DNA from: Macrobrachium rosenbergii
Taxonomy: Eukaryota > Arthropoda > Malacostraca > Decapoda > Palaemonidae
Direction: 5' to 3'
NCBI RefSeq assembly: GCF_040412425.1
Contig: NC_089763.1
Span: 58,862,915-58,926,914 of the forward strand
Length of the DNA: 64,000 nt
In this document: positions 1 to 12,641 of the stretch, piece by piece
Layout: each line of letters begins with the position of its first letter
How positions within the stretch are numbered: the stretch's first letter is position 1
Notes under the pieces: model-generated
The model's input: the letters and a program-made list of their open reading frames with translations, nothing else
Databases searched by the model: none
What the model was told of the DNA's origin: nothing
Made by a program: the position numbers and the translations under genes

Positions 1-600
1 GGAATTAATGGTATCCGTGGGATTACCTGTTCTGTCCTTTCCCCTTCCTGTTAAGATAGTTGCTTCAGTTACATTGCCCAACATTTTTTGCATTTTATAT
101 TTCACCCCTTCTCACCCCCCCCCCCTTCCTATCGAGGCTGAATGTGGACGTAAAGAGCATCGGGAGTGTGACTGTTCATCTCAGTAACCTCAAAAACTAT
201 GGATTAGACACTAATACCTATTGTTTTTGGTTATTTTTACATGTCACCCCCTTCCCACCCCCACCCCCTTTGGTGCCAGTGATGTCTTATCCCCACAGTA
301 TTCTTTTCAAGATAGTAAGTCATGTTTGCCGGAATGAGGTATAATAAGCCCATAAAGTTTATTTAGTTTCTAATTCTACGGGCAGAACCAGCCCTGTTTC
401 GGGGATGCCCTTCTAATCCCCACCCCCTTTGGTGCCCTTTGGTGCTAGTGATGTCTTACCCCCACAGTATTCTTTTCCAGATAGTAAGTCATATGTGTAC
501 CAGGTTTGGTTGAAATTGCTCAATGCATTTCAGAGTAATGCTGGAACACACACACGCACACACACATACTTCTACAGTATATAATCCATTTATGTATATA
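1..600. repeat. Microsatellite-associated interspersed repeat with internal duplication
   Basis: A C-rich stretch holding two near-identical 53 bp segments (271-323 and 440-492, both beginning TGGTGC and containing GATGTCTTA and CCACAGTATTCTTTT) offset by 169 bp. It is followed by GGTTTGGTTGAAATTGC and a short CA tract (about 549-567). The phrase resembles conserved tails of arthropod repeats that end in microsatellites, but that family link is from memory. Short open frames here look accidental: they are C/T-rich and have no recognisable domain. The 300 bases after this show nothing recognisable. Confidence 0.5.
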
Positions 601-904
601 TAGATTAACCAGTGAACTACCTATGAAACTGGGACAATGAGAAATAAGTGGATTCGTAGATTTGAGAAATAAGTGGATTAGTAGATTTGTGGTTTTTGGT
701 TAGTATTTTGATGTTCTCAGTGTATGGGAGCTTTCTTTTATCGCTAAAATCTATTTGTTTGTTATTTGTAGGACATTTATTTTATATTTTGTTTGCTGCG
801 TTGAAGCCTTCTTGATAATGTATGGTGGGTAGAGTAATGGGTCAGATGTTGATGGGTGGTATCAAATTCCTTTTCCAGATCCCCATGGAATCATATACAC
901 TATC

Positions 905-1245
905 CTCTGAGAAATAGCTGATACCCATGTTGATAAGATTCCAAGCAGTAACTGTCATGAAATTTGCAGTAGTGAGACTGGTAGATCCATCTCACAAAGA
1001 TTAATAGAGCATAAAAGATTAATGAGAAAGCAAGGGGGATTTTCGTACATAAAAGGGATATTAGCCATATCATCAATTGGGTGGGTGGAGCTGAGCTGTT
1101 TTTCACAAGTAACTGTCTGTACAAAAGGAAGAGTCTAGAATCTGCCATCATCAGTCATACTAACAATATGAATATGTCAGGAGTACATTGGATATCAGAT
1201 TTCACCAATGAGTTAATCTTAAGACCTGTTCTCAAGTAGTGTAGA
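905..1245 (+). pseudogene. Penelope-like element GIY-YIG endonuclease fragment
   Basis: Reading from 932 the translation contains IPSSNCHEICSSETGRSISQ followed by RLIEHKRLMRKQ. This matches the GIY-YIG nuclease module that ends Penelope-like retroelements: the (E/S)TGRSxxxRxxEH core carries the catalytic Arg and the helix Glu/His. The frame stops at 1136-1138 and resumes in another frame as ESAIISHTNNMNMSG and then NELILRPVL, a typical PLE C-terminal tail, ending near 1240. The tyrosine of the YIG part reads as Cys-Ser-Ser, so the enzyme is dead. The reverse-transcriptase part is absent upstream, so the copy is strongly 5' truncated. It differs in sequence type from the PLE at 53.4-55.3 kb. 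Confidence 0.75.
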
Positions 1246-1532
1246 GCAGATACGCCCACCAGACTCTACATAGGTGGTAGCTCATGAGGACCAAAACAAC
1301 AATGAACTGATCCCTTTCCATCACAGGACGCCTATGTTCTCTAACACTACCAACGTCGCCGTGCTATACCTGTATATGCATGAATACACTTACCCCTTAC
1401 CAACTGTCCATATTCACCATTGATCACGATTGCAGAAGTTTGTTAATCAAAATATATAGATTGGTTACGCAAATAGTGTTTCTTCGAACCATTTTAACTT
1501 TATAGAACAATGTTAGATTACAGTAAAAGGCA

Positions 1533-1647
<115 letters not shown>

Positions 1648-1734
1648 CGTGTTATGCAAGTCAACCTCAAGATCTTTATTTCAAGATTCTGAGTTAGGCT
1701 ATACCCACTGTGTAGGCTATCAGTGGTCCAAACT

Positions 1735-2010
1735 TAGGCCTAAATGAAGTTACTATGAGATTAACAGCCGATGTCCCGGTGTTTTTCCGGAATAAAATTT
1801 TATCAACGTAGCTGACAAAGATGACATCCCTACCTAATTTTTTTTACTGTATTCTGTATTACGAAAGTTGCATAATTCTGGTAATTATAAGAGTAACACC
1901 GACTTCTTGTAGACATCGCCAGCAAACTCAGAAGAATGTCTTTCGAAGATATAATGACATAACTTATGACGTCATTAACTTGCCTCCTTCTCGATGGATA
2001 ATTGGCTATT
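1735..2010 (+). repeat. Left inverted arm of the Tc1/mariner relic
   Basis: It holds TATGAGATT, GATGTCCCGGTGTTTTTCCG, GACAAAGATGACA and CCCTACCTAATT in this order. The reverse complement of 4835-5115 carries the same blocks in the same order. The outer 70-100 bp aligns best and the inner part only weakly. Confidence 0.65.
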
Positions 2011-2870
2011 CACGAAAAGGTCTCAACCTCTGGCAACAATGAAATACAACCAATACTCCTTGTTTACACTTTGTAGTAGTGGTAGTAGTATATAGGATTT
2101 ATGCCATGAGGTCGAGTGCTAGAATCCTTGAAGAAAAGGCTTTCCACAAGTAATCCAAGAAATTACTTTCTATCACTATTTCTTCATTAAAAAGTTATAT
2201 AATTAGAAATCAATTAACAAAGTGAAGAAGTCTTTGGCATTCGTCGTAACTCCTTTGATATTTTTCTTAATATGACAGTGATGATCATTGTAATAAATAG
2301 ACAATTGCATAGGATTAGATTGGTAAGTGATCTTAACACAAAATGACCAACAACCCTCTATCTCTTTTTCTTGCTAATATTCTGTAATTTTTTTTTTTAT
2401 ACATTGCTTTTTCGTTGCTTGCTTTCCAACACTTCCAACCATTTCTCAGACCTGAATGACATTAATAGGTTCCACCCTTAGGCTGAGCCCTAAATTCCAT
2501 GATCCAAATCAATCTAATCCACTGTGAAAAGTGGTCAGTTTAAAATAGTAACCTGTCAAGTATAAGGTGATTGGGAAATTAAAATGGAGATTTCCTCGAA
2601 CACTGTAAAGGTGTGTTTTCTGTTAGTTTTGTTGTTGTTTGAGGATTTGGTTTTTAGAGTAGATCATTAAATCAATACACTTCAATTAATTGATAAGTAT
2701 CAAAATGTGTAATACATTTTTATAACGAAACAACTATTGTTAGGCTTATATGTTTCAAAAACATATTTTGCAAGTACAGAAATGAAACATCCAGTACAGA
2801 AAAACAATTTATTCTCCATCACTGTCCAGGAAGAGGTCTTCATCCTCATCCTCATCATCAGTGGCTATGT

Positions 2871-4010
2871 TTATGATGACAGGTTCCACGCTCTCATGAA
2901 TATTATCCAACGTCCAGAACTCCTCCTCAAAGCTATGAGACTGACAAATAACTCCTGTCCACACCTCCGGTTAAGCGCAAAGCCTGGCCTCCTGTAACTT
3001 GGCCTGGTGAATCGCTGGAGGGATGAGTGGACGTGGCACTTCATGCACCCCCATACCTGCTCAATGGCATTGAGCTCAGGGTGGCCAGGAGGAAGGCGTA
3101 TGACCTCATGGCCCCAATCTCTGATGACATTGTCCACTTTGTAGCAGGGCTTCGGCCGATTTTTTTGCAAATGAGAAGTAGCTCTGGCCGTGTGGCTCCT
3201 GCTGGGAAAGGTATCCTACAATGCTCCAGCCATTTGATGAGGTTCTTTCTTTTATATGTAGGGCAACGACTATCTTCTGTTAGCGTGCTGTGATATGGAG
3301 CATTGTCTATCACAAGTACTGATGGCCCAGGGAGGGACGGCAGGAGCTGTGCTGTTAGCCACTGGTGGAAAAGCTCTCTATTCATTTCCCTGTGGTAGTT
3401 GCCCTGGTTAGACTTGGCTGGTTAGCAAAGGCATGACCCTTCTACGAAGCCATTGGCCATGCCAGCTGCAACTATCACGAAACGCTCTCCTTCTCTGGGT
3501 GGCACTTGACGACTGTAAGAGGCGCTGGTGTTAGCCTGTGTGGTAACAACCCACTCCTTGTTGTGGCCCATCCGGGTGGTGAACCAAGTCTCATCCACAT
3601 ACACCACCTGTCTTCCCTCCTCCTGGTGTTGCCGTAGGGCTCAGAAAGCACCGATCCGCTGGCACATAATGTCGAGTGATTCCTTTCTTGTACATCTTTC
3701 GTTGAGATGTCCAATACCGAAATCCCATTGCCTGCATGAGCCAAAGTACTGAAGACAGACATCTCCTCTGGAATGACGTTGACAGTCTTAAGGTCAACCG
3801 TCAGGGTACTAACTATGAAGTACTGCTTCTCAGCAAACTTTTGGTGAATGAAATGGTGAATGGCCCCAATTGTAAAGTTGTTGAAGACAGGTGATGCTGG
3901 TGATGCTGCAGGTGTGGAAGGTGGAGAGGTGGGGGATGTGGTGGCACGGTTGACTATTTTCTTCACCGCCTCCAAAGTCATGCCCATGATGAACCCAACG
4001 CGTTTGTAAG
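2871..4010 (-). pseudogene. DDE_3-type (Tc1/mariner superfamily) transposase, broken
   Basis: Read on the minus strand across several frames. The N-terminal part starts at 3987 with an ATG (MGMTLEAVKKIVN) and carries the FTIGAIHHFIHQKF helix region found in this transposase family. The three catalytic blocks follow: VYVDETWFTTRMG (first Asp, about 3600), VLVIDNAPYHS (second Asp, about 3320) and HPELNAIEQVW (Glu, about 3055). The family cuts and pastes DNA at TA sites in the nucleus. At least three frame changes separate these blocks, so no working enzyme can be made, although all three catalytic residues are still legible. A TTTTCTTCCAG just before the N-terminal block (minus strand) looks like a 3' splice site but may be chance. 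Confidence 0.8.
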
Positions 4011-4034
4011 GCCTGGAAGAAAATTACAACATTA

Positions 4035-4036
<2 letters not shown>

Positions 4037-4107
<71 letters not shown>
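4037..4107. repeat. (TA)n microsatellite
   Basis: About 70 bp of uninterrupted AT/TA inside the Tc1/mariner relic, on the 5' side of its minus-strand transposase. Confidence 0.98.
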
Positions 4108-4109
<2 letters not shown>

Positions 4110-4834
4110 ATATTATATATATGTATATATATCCTACAGTACAGTATATAGCAAAAGTCCTGTAACCCATCTTCTATAGGCTATTTTTCGTTCGAAAGAC
4201 GATGATCCTTGTTACTTTATTCTACTCTTGGTGTCCGAAAAAGGGGAAAAATAAATGGTCGCTTGACTTTTGCTGCATAATATACGAGCAGCTAATTTTA
4301 CTGTTAATATTGTCATTCGCATATTATTATCAGGTTTTATGAGTCCAGAATGACTTCGTCTAATCTTAGAGACAAACAGTTGCTTATTGTAGGTTGTAAT
4401 TGGGTGATCTGCCAATTCATCACTTTCAATTAAGAATCATTCAAGTAAGCAAATTGAAGGACCGAGTATACTTATACTTTTTAGTTTGCAAGTTTTAATG
4501 TTGTTCCGCAAGTTATATTCTACTAAGAAATCAACAACTATTGCTTTATAGAGCATATATAATTATCTTTCTGCACCTTATGGAAGGCAACAAATGACGA
4601 AAACTTAGTAGCCTTGGATATCCGGGTGTATTCCTTACCCAAGAAAGGGCCCTATTATTCATTTACCTGTTCAAGCTTACGTAGGGTTTGCCACCGGCCT
4701 CCTCACTTCTAGACAATTGTGCAAGTCGAATCACAAAAGCTGTCCTGCAACCACGGGGACCATGACTTATCATAGCCGCCATTCTTGAAGCCTTGACACG
4801 GTACGAATATTTATTCAGAATTTCAGAGACTGCT

Positions 4835-5115
4835 GTTTGTCGTCATCACCTAGTGGGAGGAGTCGGGACGTCATATGTTTATGTCACGTATAACTTTGAA
4901 CCCATACATTAGAGTGTTCCGCCACTGGCTTCTGCTGCTTTATTTTACTCTTATGAATATACTTTTTTCTAATATAAGTAATAAAGAATGCTGCCGAAAA
5001 TTAGGTAGGGGTGTAAAGTATACTATGGCTAAGTAATATCTTTGTCAAATACACGGAAAAAAAAGTTATTCAGGAAAAACACCGGGACAAAGGCTCTGAA
5101 TCTCATAGTAGGCTA
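4835..5115 (-). repeat. Right inverted arm of the Tc1/mariner relic
   Basis: The inverted counterpart of 1735-2010. It carries AATTAGGTAGGG, ATCTTTGTCA, GGAAAAACACCGGGAC and AATCTCATAG, the complements of the left-arm blocks in reverse order. Confidence 0.65.
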
Positions 5116-5125
5116 ACAGTATACA

Positions 5126-6420
5126 GTAGCCTGTGCCAAAACTACGTAATAAAGTCACACCACGTATAATAAGACATTAACCGTAATATCTTTCTTTATG
5201 CACTGTATAGGTAAAATCTGTAACACACATCAGTAGGTAAAAACCGATATTGCAAAAAATGCAATTCGTCAAGTCTGCTGATAAACACATTCAAGTCAGA
5301 ATCTATACCTCCAATAAGATAATAAATTACACATCATAGTTCGTGATAGTAATGCTATGTACTATATGTTATAGTAAAACAATGAAGCAGTCATCCACCA
5401 TTTGCATCATTGATGTAAACAAACACTCAGTGGTCAGTGCTGGATTTTGACAGAAATTCGTCAGCTAAGTGGAGAATGACTTCACACCACAAACAATGAT
5501 GTCACTACGTTCACAGAGTACTGAATTGTTTTAACATCATATTATTTCATATTGATCTCTGTGTTGATATACTGAATATTTTCATTGCACACATGCTTTA
5601 GTGAGATAGATTTGTGGCAGCCTGCCGGAGGAGCAGTAAGTGGTATAAAGTGACTGCTATAAGTGCTGTCCTACTTGTTTACAACTCAGGATAAAGGTTT
5701 GCTTTTTATCCCCTTCATACAATTCGACCCCTAGTCTTAAAAACATGTTTTTAGGCTTGAAAAGTCGAATTATCGCCGCACTTTATAGTTTATTTACGGC
5801 ACACACACATACACACACACACTCACACTCACACTCATATATAACTAAATTATTGATAGACGAGGAAGTGTGTGAATGGAGAAGATAGAAATTTTTGGGG
5901 CTATTTTTTTTGTGAAATAATTATGAAGTATGAGAATGTAGTGATTGCATGATATGACCAGATAAAGATTGTGATAGAATGATGGATATGTATTGTCTAG
6001 AAGGTAATTTGTTAGGTTATTTTAGAATTGTATAATAAATGCGAACCCTATTTTAGATATAGCCTATAATGATTGGCTTTTTGTAAACATTAGGTTTAAA
6101 TATTGTTGTGGATGTAGTGATGAAACAAGGAAAAACGGACGTAAGTATATCTGATTGTAATAGTTAGGCTACTTGTATGTAGCTTCAAATTCTATCACGG
6201 TAGTTTTCTTATTTTGTTCCTTGTTTAGATTCAAGGCTTGTAGTGATGCACATTAAACAGAAATTTGTGAGGAAAGTTAAATGGCAAGTGTTTATATTAA
6301 TAAACACGTATATGTCTGTTGAAATGGTCAGTAGATTATACATCTCAGCCTTAAAAACAATAACTGGTAAAAGATCTAAGCTATGACTGTCAGCATGGAT
6401 ATATTCCACTTGTAATAAAA
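5126..6420. other. No recognisable gene; CA-rich tract
   Basis: AT-rich DNA with no supported coding region. The only structure seen is an imperfect (CA)n / CACACT tract at about 5799-5838. Confidence 0.6.
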
Positions 6421-6424
6421 TGTT

Positions 6425-7200
6425 CCCCTGATCCCAACCCCTTGACGAGGTGTGGGGCTTAGGGATCCACTGCAGTGAGAGTTTGCTATTTTACGCCTCC
6501 TCTCTCTGCTGTGGATTCTACAAAACTTGGGACCTGTAACTCCATTACTCTTCCTCCTCCTATTGATTTCCCCCTACCCTTCTTCCTCTTTTGTTGACGA
6601 CCTTGGCATGGCATTGGATTATAGACACAACTGCTCTTGTAGAAATAGGACATGGGGTACCCTACGTGATCGAGAGAGGGGAAATTTTTATGTTAAACCA
6701 TGCCCTCAGTGCTGGGTCCGAGCTCGACGGACTGATAACTCCTAAAGGACAGAGGGAATAGTGTATATCCAGGTGAGGATCCCAAGGAAGTTACCACTGT
6801 GGAGAACAGTATTGCTCGTCCCCCAATTGGGCCTCCATGGTGAGACGGACCTCATCCTTGTATGACGGCTTATTTAAACCTCCCTACAACTTCTCTCCGC
6901 AGGGTGGGTAATGCCGTCAGTGCACCTCACGCAGTGCACTGTAGGCATTACTTAAGGTTCTTTGCATCGTCCCTTCGCCCCGTAGCTACAACCCCTTTCA
7001 TTCCTTTTACTGTACCACCATTCATATTCTCTTTCTTCCATCTTACTATCCACCCTCTACTAACAATTGTCTCATAGTGCAACTGCGAGGTTTTCCTCCT
7101 GTACACCTTTCTACTATCAATTTCCCATTCAGCGCTGAATGACCTCTTAGGTTTCAGCGCTTGTTCTTTGGCCTAAATTTTGTATTCCCTACGACTTCTC
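6425..7200. repeat. Decapod-type interspersed repeat with hairpin
   Basis: The part from about 6900 (GTGGGTAATGCCGTCAGTGC ... CAGCGCTGAATGACCTCTTA) matches, from memory, a repeat often seen in decapod genomes and transcript UTRs. It contains a clear hairpin at 6908-6951: GTAATGCC and AGTGCAC pair with GTGCACT and GGCATTAC around a short loop. The preceding part, 6425-6899, is GC-richer than its surroundings and unassigned; it could be the 5' part of the same repeat or of the LINE that follows. Open frames of 60-75 codons here have no recognisable domain. Confidence 0.55.
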
Positions 7201-7416
7201 GTATGGCAATGGGCTGTTCACGGGAGAACTCAATTTATGATAATCAAGGTATAACAAACACAAAAGCAGATATCGTCATGACCCAACCTTGACTCACTTC
7301 GGCTCCCTCTATTTGGGAGCGGAAGTTGGTCAAGGATTCTAACCTTGGAAACGGAACACAGAAGTTCTGCCCTAAAGTTAGAAACTTATTTATTAAACAT
7401 ACATTCAGCGACAGAA

Positions 7417-8700
7417 ATGTCGTTTAGACAAATAAAAGAAAAGACGTTGCTTATAGACGCCACAACAAAAAGCCAATTTGAAGACTGTTTGTCAAAAAAA
7501 CATTGATAATATAAATGTAAAAATAAAGAAAACCACGACACTGTGAACAACGTTCAGGGTACCATTGCAGTTCCTGAAAATAATAATGAACTGGTCGACG
7601 AGAATATGGTGTTGGACTCTCTTAAAAGAGATATCTCAAAGTCAAGATTGTGGGCTATATATAATACCGAGTAAACAAAACAACAAAATATATTAAGAAT
7701 TGCAAAAATAAAATCTGAAGGTGAAGAACAACTTTGGGCCAAACAGAGGGTAAGACCTTATGTCCCAAAGCCACTACAGTGTCAAAATTGTGGTAAATAA
7801 GGGCACATGAAGGAAAACTGTCGAAATGAACCTATATGTGCTTGTTGCGGATCTGACGAATATGCCACACAATGGAAATGTAGTAGGCCACAGTGTGTAA
7901 AACTGTGGGCAAGATCATCACTCAAGGTCCAAAGAATGCATGTGTTACATACACAGTACAGAACTGAAACTATCAGAGAACGAACAGGGATGTCTACAAA
8001 AGAAGCTAAATTAGATTTGAAAGTGAGAGGAATTCAAGATCCGGCTAAGAAACATACATATTCTACAAAAACAAGAAACAACAATGAAGTAAAAATACAC
8101 AAAGATAGAAGTAACAAAGCACAGAAAAATAAATCCCAAGAAAAAATAAATCTGTTACAGAAAAAAAACTGAAATGATAAAGAATCAATAAACAGGTGCA
8201 AAAGATAGGGATGATATTTTATCAAATTCGTTTTCAGTATTAATGCAAATAGAAGCACAAGAAGATACTACTACAACGAAAAAACCAACTACTATTAGAG
8301 AAACATCAGTTAAACCAAAGACAAAAGATATGAAGAAAGAACAAAAAGACAAGCTAAGAATACACCTTTATCTCCTCAGATAACAGTAAAACCTATGGAA
8401 GCAGATATCCAAAACACCGAAGAAGTAGAACAGACCCACACCATAGATTAGAATGATTATGTCAAGAGACGAGAGATTACTCCATCACCAATAATTGGTA
8501 CAACAAGAGCAAATGAAACAAGAAGTATACAAGAAAACAGATGTGGATGTATTGAGCGCTTTCTGGCATTGTGCAGTAATAACAAAAACAACAGAAGATA
8601 GTTTAACAAATATTGTAAGAAATTTTATGAAATATAGAAAAAAAGAAACCACAGATTTGAACATACATGAAAAGGTTGCATGTGCATTGAACACTTAATA
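7417..8700 (+). pseudogene. LINE1 ORF1, gag-like RNA-binding protein
   Basis: It starts at an ATG (MSFRQIKEKTLLIDATTK). After a frameshift near 7505 comes a domain with VQGTIAVPENNNELVDENM and LKRDISKSRLWAIY, like the ORF1 fold of Jockey-type LINEs. Then comes RPYVPKPLQCQNCGK, stop, GHMKENC (zinc knuckle C-x2-C-x4-H-x4-C with an internal stop at 7798). The second knuckle, CACCGSDEYATQWKC, has Tyr in place of His. The third, NCGQDHHSRSKEC, needs a frame change near 7895. ERTGMSTKEAKLDLKVRG follows, a phrase typical of these proteins. The C-terminal part (to about 8700) is Lys/Thr-rich and low in complexity. The protein would coat the element RNA. Confidence 0.75.
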
Positions 8701-8806
8701 TTTTATAAAAAAAAAAATTGAATGTCATGAGTAAATTATTAGAAAAAATCCGAGTTGATAATACAAAAAATAAAGCAAAACAGCTTTAACATAATGTTTT
8801 CCATAG

Positions 8807-11800
8807 CTGTGGAACGTGAATGGTCTACAGACCAGATTACATCTAGGAGAAATACAACTATTACTACAAGAATATGAACCAATGATACTGTGTTTACAGC
8901 ATGTCAACAAAGCATTATCAACAACAGGTAGATACATCTTAGCATCTAAATCCAGAGAAGAAGAAGGAAATTTAGGTACTACCATATATGCACATAACAA
9001 AGTAGTTTACGACAGAGTACCTGTAAACATTACTGACTTGCAAATATCAGGTGTTAAAATGCGAATAAAAAAGGATAATTATGTAATTTATAATTTATAC
9101 AACCAACCTAATAAAAATTACAACATTGACAAACTTTCGGAATTACTTAACAGTGCACAAGAACCTACATTAATAGTAGGCGATTTTAATGCTCACAACC
9201 CTATATGGGGCTATAAACGTACAAACCCAGATAAAGCAGGAAGTAAAATAGAAGAATTCGCGTGTTTAGATAGTGTGCACGTGTTATTCAAAAACACATA
9301 ACATATGGAGCATTTTCCTGAGTTGTAACTCTATGTGCATCAGTCATAGTGGACAGATTAAACTGGAATACAATTGATGACTTATAACACCTGTGATCAT
9401 TTCCCAATATTAATTTCATTATTCCAAATAATCCTGCCAAGCATGTCACTCACAAGATTTATAAAGCAGATTGGGAGTGATATAAATTGCACACTAGGAA
9501 CATCCCACCATTTGAGTATTTAAAAGATCATAATGAAACAAATAAATTTCTTGTTGATTTCATTTAAAATGCTGCTGAAAGAGTAATACCAAAATCAAAA
9601 TCTCATCCAACAAAACACAAAGTTCCATGGTGCCCTGATAAGCTAACAGAATTAATAAAAATAACACTCAATCAGGAAACGACTAAATAATTTGAATAAA
9701 TAATTAATAAAATTAATAAAACATTACCGCTATTAGAATGAAATTCACCAAAAAAAAAAAATGACTACTATCACTAGAAATTGATACATTAAAACCTCTA
9801 TACAACAAAATATCTAAAAAATTTAAAAAAAGAAATCATTCAAGGAAGAATGATTTCATGGAGGAAGTATCTATCAGATTTCTCTAATAATACTCCCATG
9901 CAAAAAATATGGAAAAAATACAGGAAAATAAACTGTACCCGTGTTAAACCACCTAGACATGCCGTTTTAAAAGATAGAAAAAGAATACTTGATCCGAAAG
10001 AAACAAGTAATGTAATAGGAGAAATCTTTGCAAATGTAACTAGGGATAAAAATTTAGATGAACACTTCTGCACAAAGAAAAACAATATAGAATTGATAAC
10101 AATAAATTTTGAAACAATAGAAGATATATATCACAATAAAAATTCAATATGAATGAGTTTGAATATGCTGTCTTGATCAGCAATAAATCTGCTCCTGAGG
10201 TGACAATATTTGTTTCGAAATGATTTGTCATCACCTCTGGCAGTCATACCTATTACAATGTTATGATCATTTAGAGCTTCGAAATTTATTTCCAAATGAA
10301 TAGCGAAATGCCATAATAATTTCTATCACCAAAACTGGAAAGGATCCCAGTAATGCAAATACTCACAGACCAATTTCTTTAACAAGTTGCTGATGCAAAT
10401 TACTAGAGAAAACGGTAAATGGTTGACTGGCGTGGCACATTCGAGAAAATAAAATTCTGACCCCCACTCATTTCGGGTCACAATCTAACTTAGAAGACCA
10501 CTTACGTAAAGGATTTGAACGATAAAAAATTACTTTAGCTGTCTTTTTTGACATTGAAAAGGGATACGATACTACTTGGAGGTATGCAATATTAAAAACG
10601 TTATATAAAAATAGCATCCGTGAATATTTACCTAGGTTGATCCAAAACTTTCTGACAGATCGCACTTTTCAGGTGAGAATTGATGATGTATTGTCAAGTA
10701 TATTTCCACTTGAAAATGGTGTCCCACAGGGAAGCGTCCTTAGTGGCACACTGTTTAATTTAGCAATAAATGATATCAGTAATAATCTACCTATTGGAAT
10801 TAAAAGTAACCTGTATATGGATGACTTTGCCAATAATTATTCAGCATCTCGCATAAAGCATGCAGAACGAATGATTAATAAAAGCATAATAAAAATAGAT
10901 GAATGGGCCTCATCTGTAGGCTTTAAATTTTCCATAGATAAAACTCGAGCAGTCACATTTGATAAAAATAGAAGGTGGAATTAAGGTGAAGAAATAGTTT
11001 TAAAAATAAATAATCTTATGGTAGTTCATTACATTTAACTTGTAATTGTAAAGCTGAGTTTGGTGATGATCTAAGGCTCCTGTACATATTCTAAGGGCTT
11101 CGTTGTAAACTGGATCTGTCGATTTCAGCGTTACGGCTGATGCTGAGCCATATATTTCGCTTCCATAATCATTGATAGACAACATTGTTGCTTTATACAC
11201 TACAACAAGGGTATGTCTAACCGTTCTCCAAGTAGTGTTGGATAGTTTTTTTTTAATTAGATTTAATGATCGTTTATATTTTGAGTTCTTGTATGTTAAG
11301 TGGGCTTGAATTGGAAAGCCCACTTAACATACGTGAAATCAAAATGTAAACGATCATTAAATCTAATTGAAAAACTATCCAACACTACTTGGAGAGCCGA
11401 TAGACATGCCCTTGCTGTAGTGTATAAAGCAACAGTGTTGTCTATCAATGATTATGGAAGCGAAATATATGGCTCAGCATCAGACGCAACGCTGAAAACG
11501 TTAGATCCAATTTACAACGAAGCCCTTAGAATATGTTCAGGAGCCCTTAGATCATCACCAAACTCATCTTTACAATTACAAGTTAAATGTAATGAACTAC
11601 CGCTGTCCCCATGGAGAAATAATAACAATGACAAGTGCCCTAAGAATTCAGACAAGTGATTCACCAGCAAAAAATTATTTGAATAAAGTGATATATTTAT
11701 AAACAATCATTCACCACTTTTCCCAGTTAGATCTAAAAGATTATTTAAATCACTAATATACTTTCAGTAGTTAAACTACCTCTTCCTTCAACTATGAATA

Positions 11801-12600
11801 AAATAAGGATTTGCACACACACTTAAAATATTTATCAAAAAGCTACTCATATACCCCAGAACACCATAGACAACATACAATAGCACATATAACCCGCAAA
11901 GGTCCACATTATGCAATATACTATGCAAAGACGGATCCACAGTAAATCACAATATGGAGTGGGATGTGCAGCATCAGCAGCAGCAGCAGCAGCAGTATCC
12001 CAAGACGAAACGCATCGATTCTTTCTCCCGGATAATGCCTCAGTATCCACAGCAGAGTTGTGTGCAGTTGCATCATCCATAAAAATAATTAGAGAAAATC
12101 ATTCACTAATTTTGTGATTTTTAGCGACTCGAGAAGCGCTCTAGAAGCTATTCAAAGTTACAAACCAAAAAATAGTATTGTACACCAAATTAAGTTATTA
12201 CTCCATATAATAATGGGAAAACTAGAGAAATAATGGCAAAATATTTGGAATGAAGAACCTGAGAGTAAAAAACTTAAGCAAGTAAAACCCAGTGTTGTAA
12301 AATGGAGTTAATCCACCAAAAAGAGATATATACACAAGTAATTCTGACACGTCGCCAAATAGGCTATTCTCGTCTGACACACCTAATGAATAATCCACAT
12401 CACCCTGCTCCTGAATGTTCAGAATGTAAAGTAATGATAACAATTTAACATTTATTGTGAGAATTTCCAAAGTATAATCAACAGCGAACAGTAAGTTTTG
12501 GAAATAAATCGAAATAAATTTTGTCAGACACTTCAACATTTGAAATTAGTCCAATTATAAAGTTTTTGGAAAATTGTAATTTAATTGACTAAACAGTAAT
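8807..12600 (+). pseudogene. LINE1 ORF2: endonuclease, reverse transcriptase, RNase H, broken
   Basis: Endonuclease, 8807-9420: LWNVNGLQTRL opens the domain, VGDFNAHNPIWGY carries the Asp/Asn site, and CDHFPI (about 9395) is the terminal Asp-His. The catalytic Glu of the usual LQET reads LQHV. Reverse transcriptase, 10526-10984 in one open frame: AVFFDIEKGYDTT (first catalytic Asp), NGVPQGSVLSGTLFNL, then LYMDDFANNYS (YxDD intact). The connection domain is duplicated and inverted (11020-11607). RNase H, about 11920-12130: GVGCAASA(A)n, TAELCAVASSIK, then SDSRSALEAI after a frameshift; the Ala run comes from a GCA repeat. The C-terminal Cys/His motif PHHPAPECSECK is near 12400. Multiple stops. 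Confidence 0.8.
11020..11607. repeat. 2 x 290 bp inverted duplication (foldback) inside LINE1 ORF2
   Basis: Left arm 11020-11307 and right arm 11316-11607 are inverted copies of the same LINE1 segment, separated by 8 bases (GAATTGGA). The arms are about 92% identical by eye. Both encode the same peptide, SLNLI..KLSNTTWR...VYKAT.LSINDYGSEIYGSAS, once on each strand. The right arm is in the native place and orientation and the left is the extra one. Transcribed, this gives a hairpin with an almost 290 bp stem. Confidence 0.95.
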
Positions 12601-12641
12601 AAAAATATAAATAAAAACAAATCCTTCTGGCCAACCTGTGA

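Larger units (their letters stand above)
1720..5125 (-). mobile_element. Tc1/mariner-type DNA transposon relic with long terminal inverted repeats
   Basis: A decayed transposase on the minus strand lies between two inverted, diverged arms of roughly 270 bp (1735-2010 and 4835-5115). The arms share, in the inverted sense, CTATGAGATT, GTCCCGGTGTTTTTCC, TGACAAAGAT and CCCTACCTAATT, and more weakly ATAAGAGTAA and ATGACGTC further in. Their outer ends are too diverged to set exact termini or a TA target duplication. A (TA)n tract sits between the transposase start and the right arm. The arrangement (single transposase, flanking inverted repeats, no reverse transcriptase) is that of a cut-and-paste element; the element appears long dead. 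Confidence 0.65.

Noticed and set aside
2737..3293. Plus-strand frames of 86-88 codons across 2.7-3.3 kb
   Set aside because: They are shadows of the minus-strand transposase relic.
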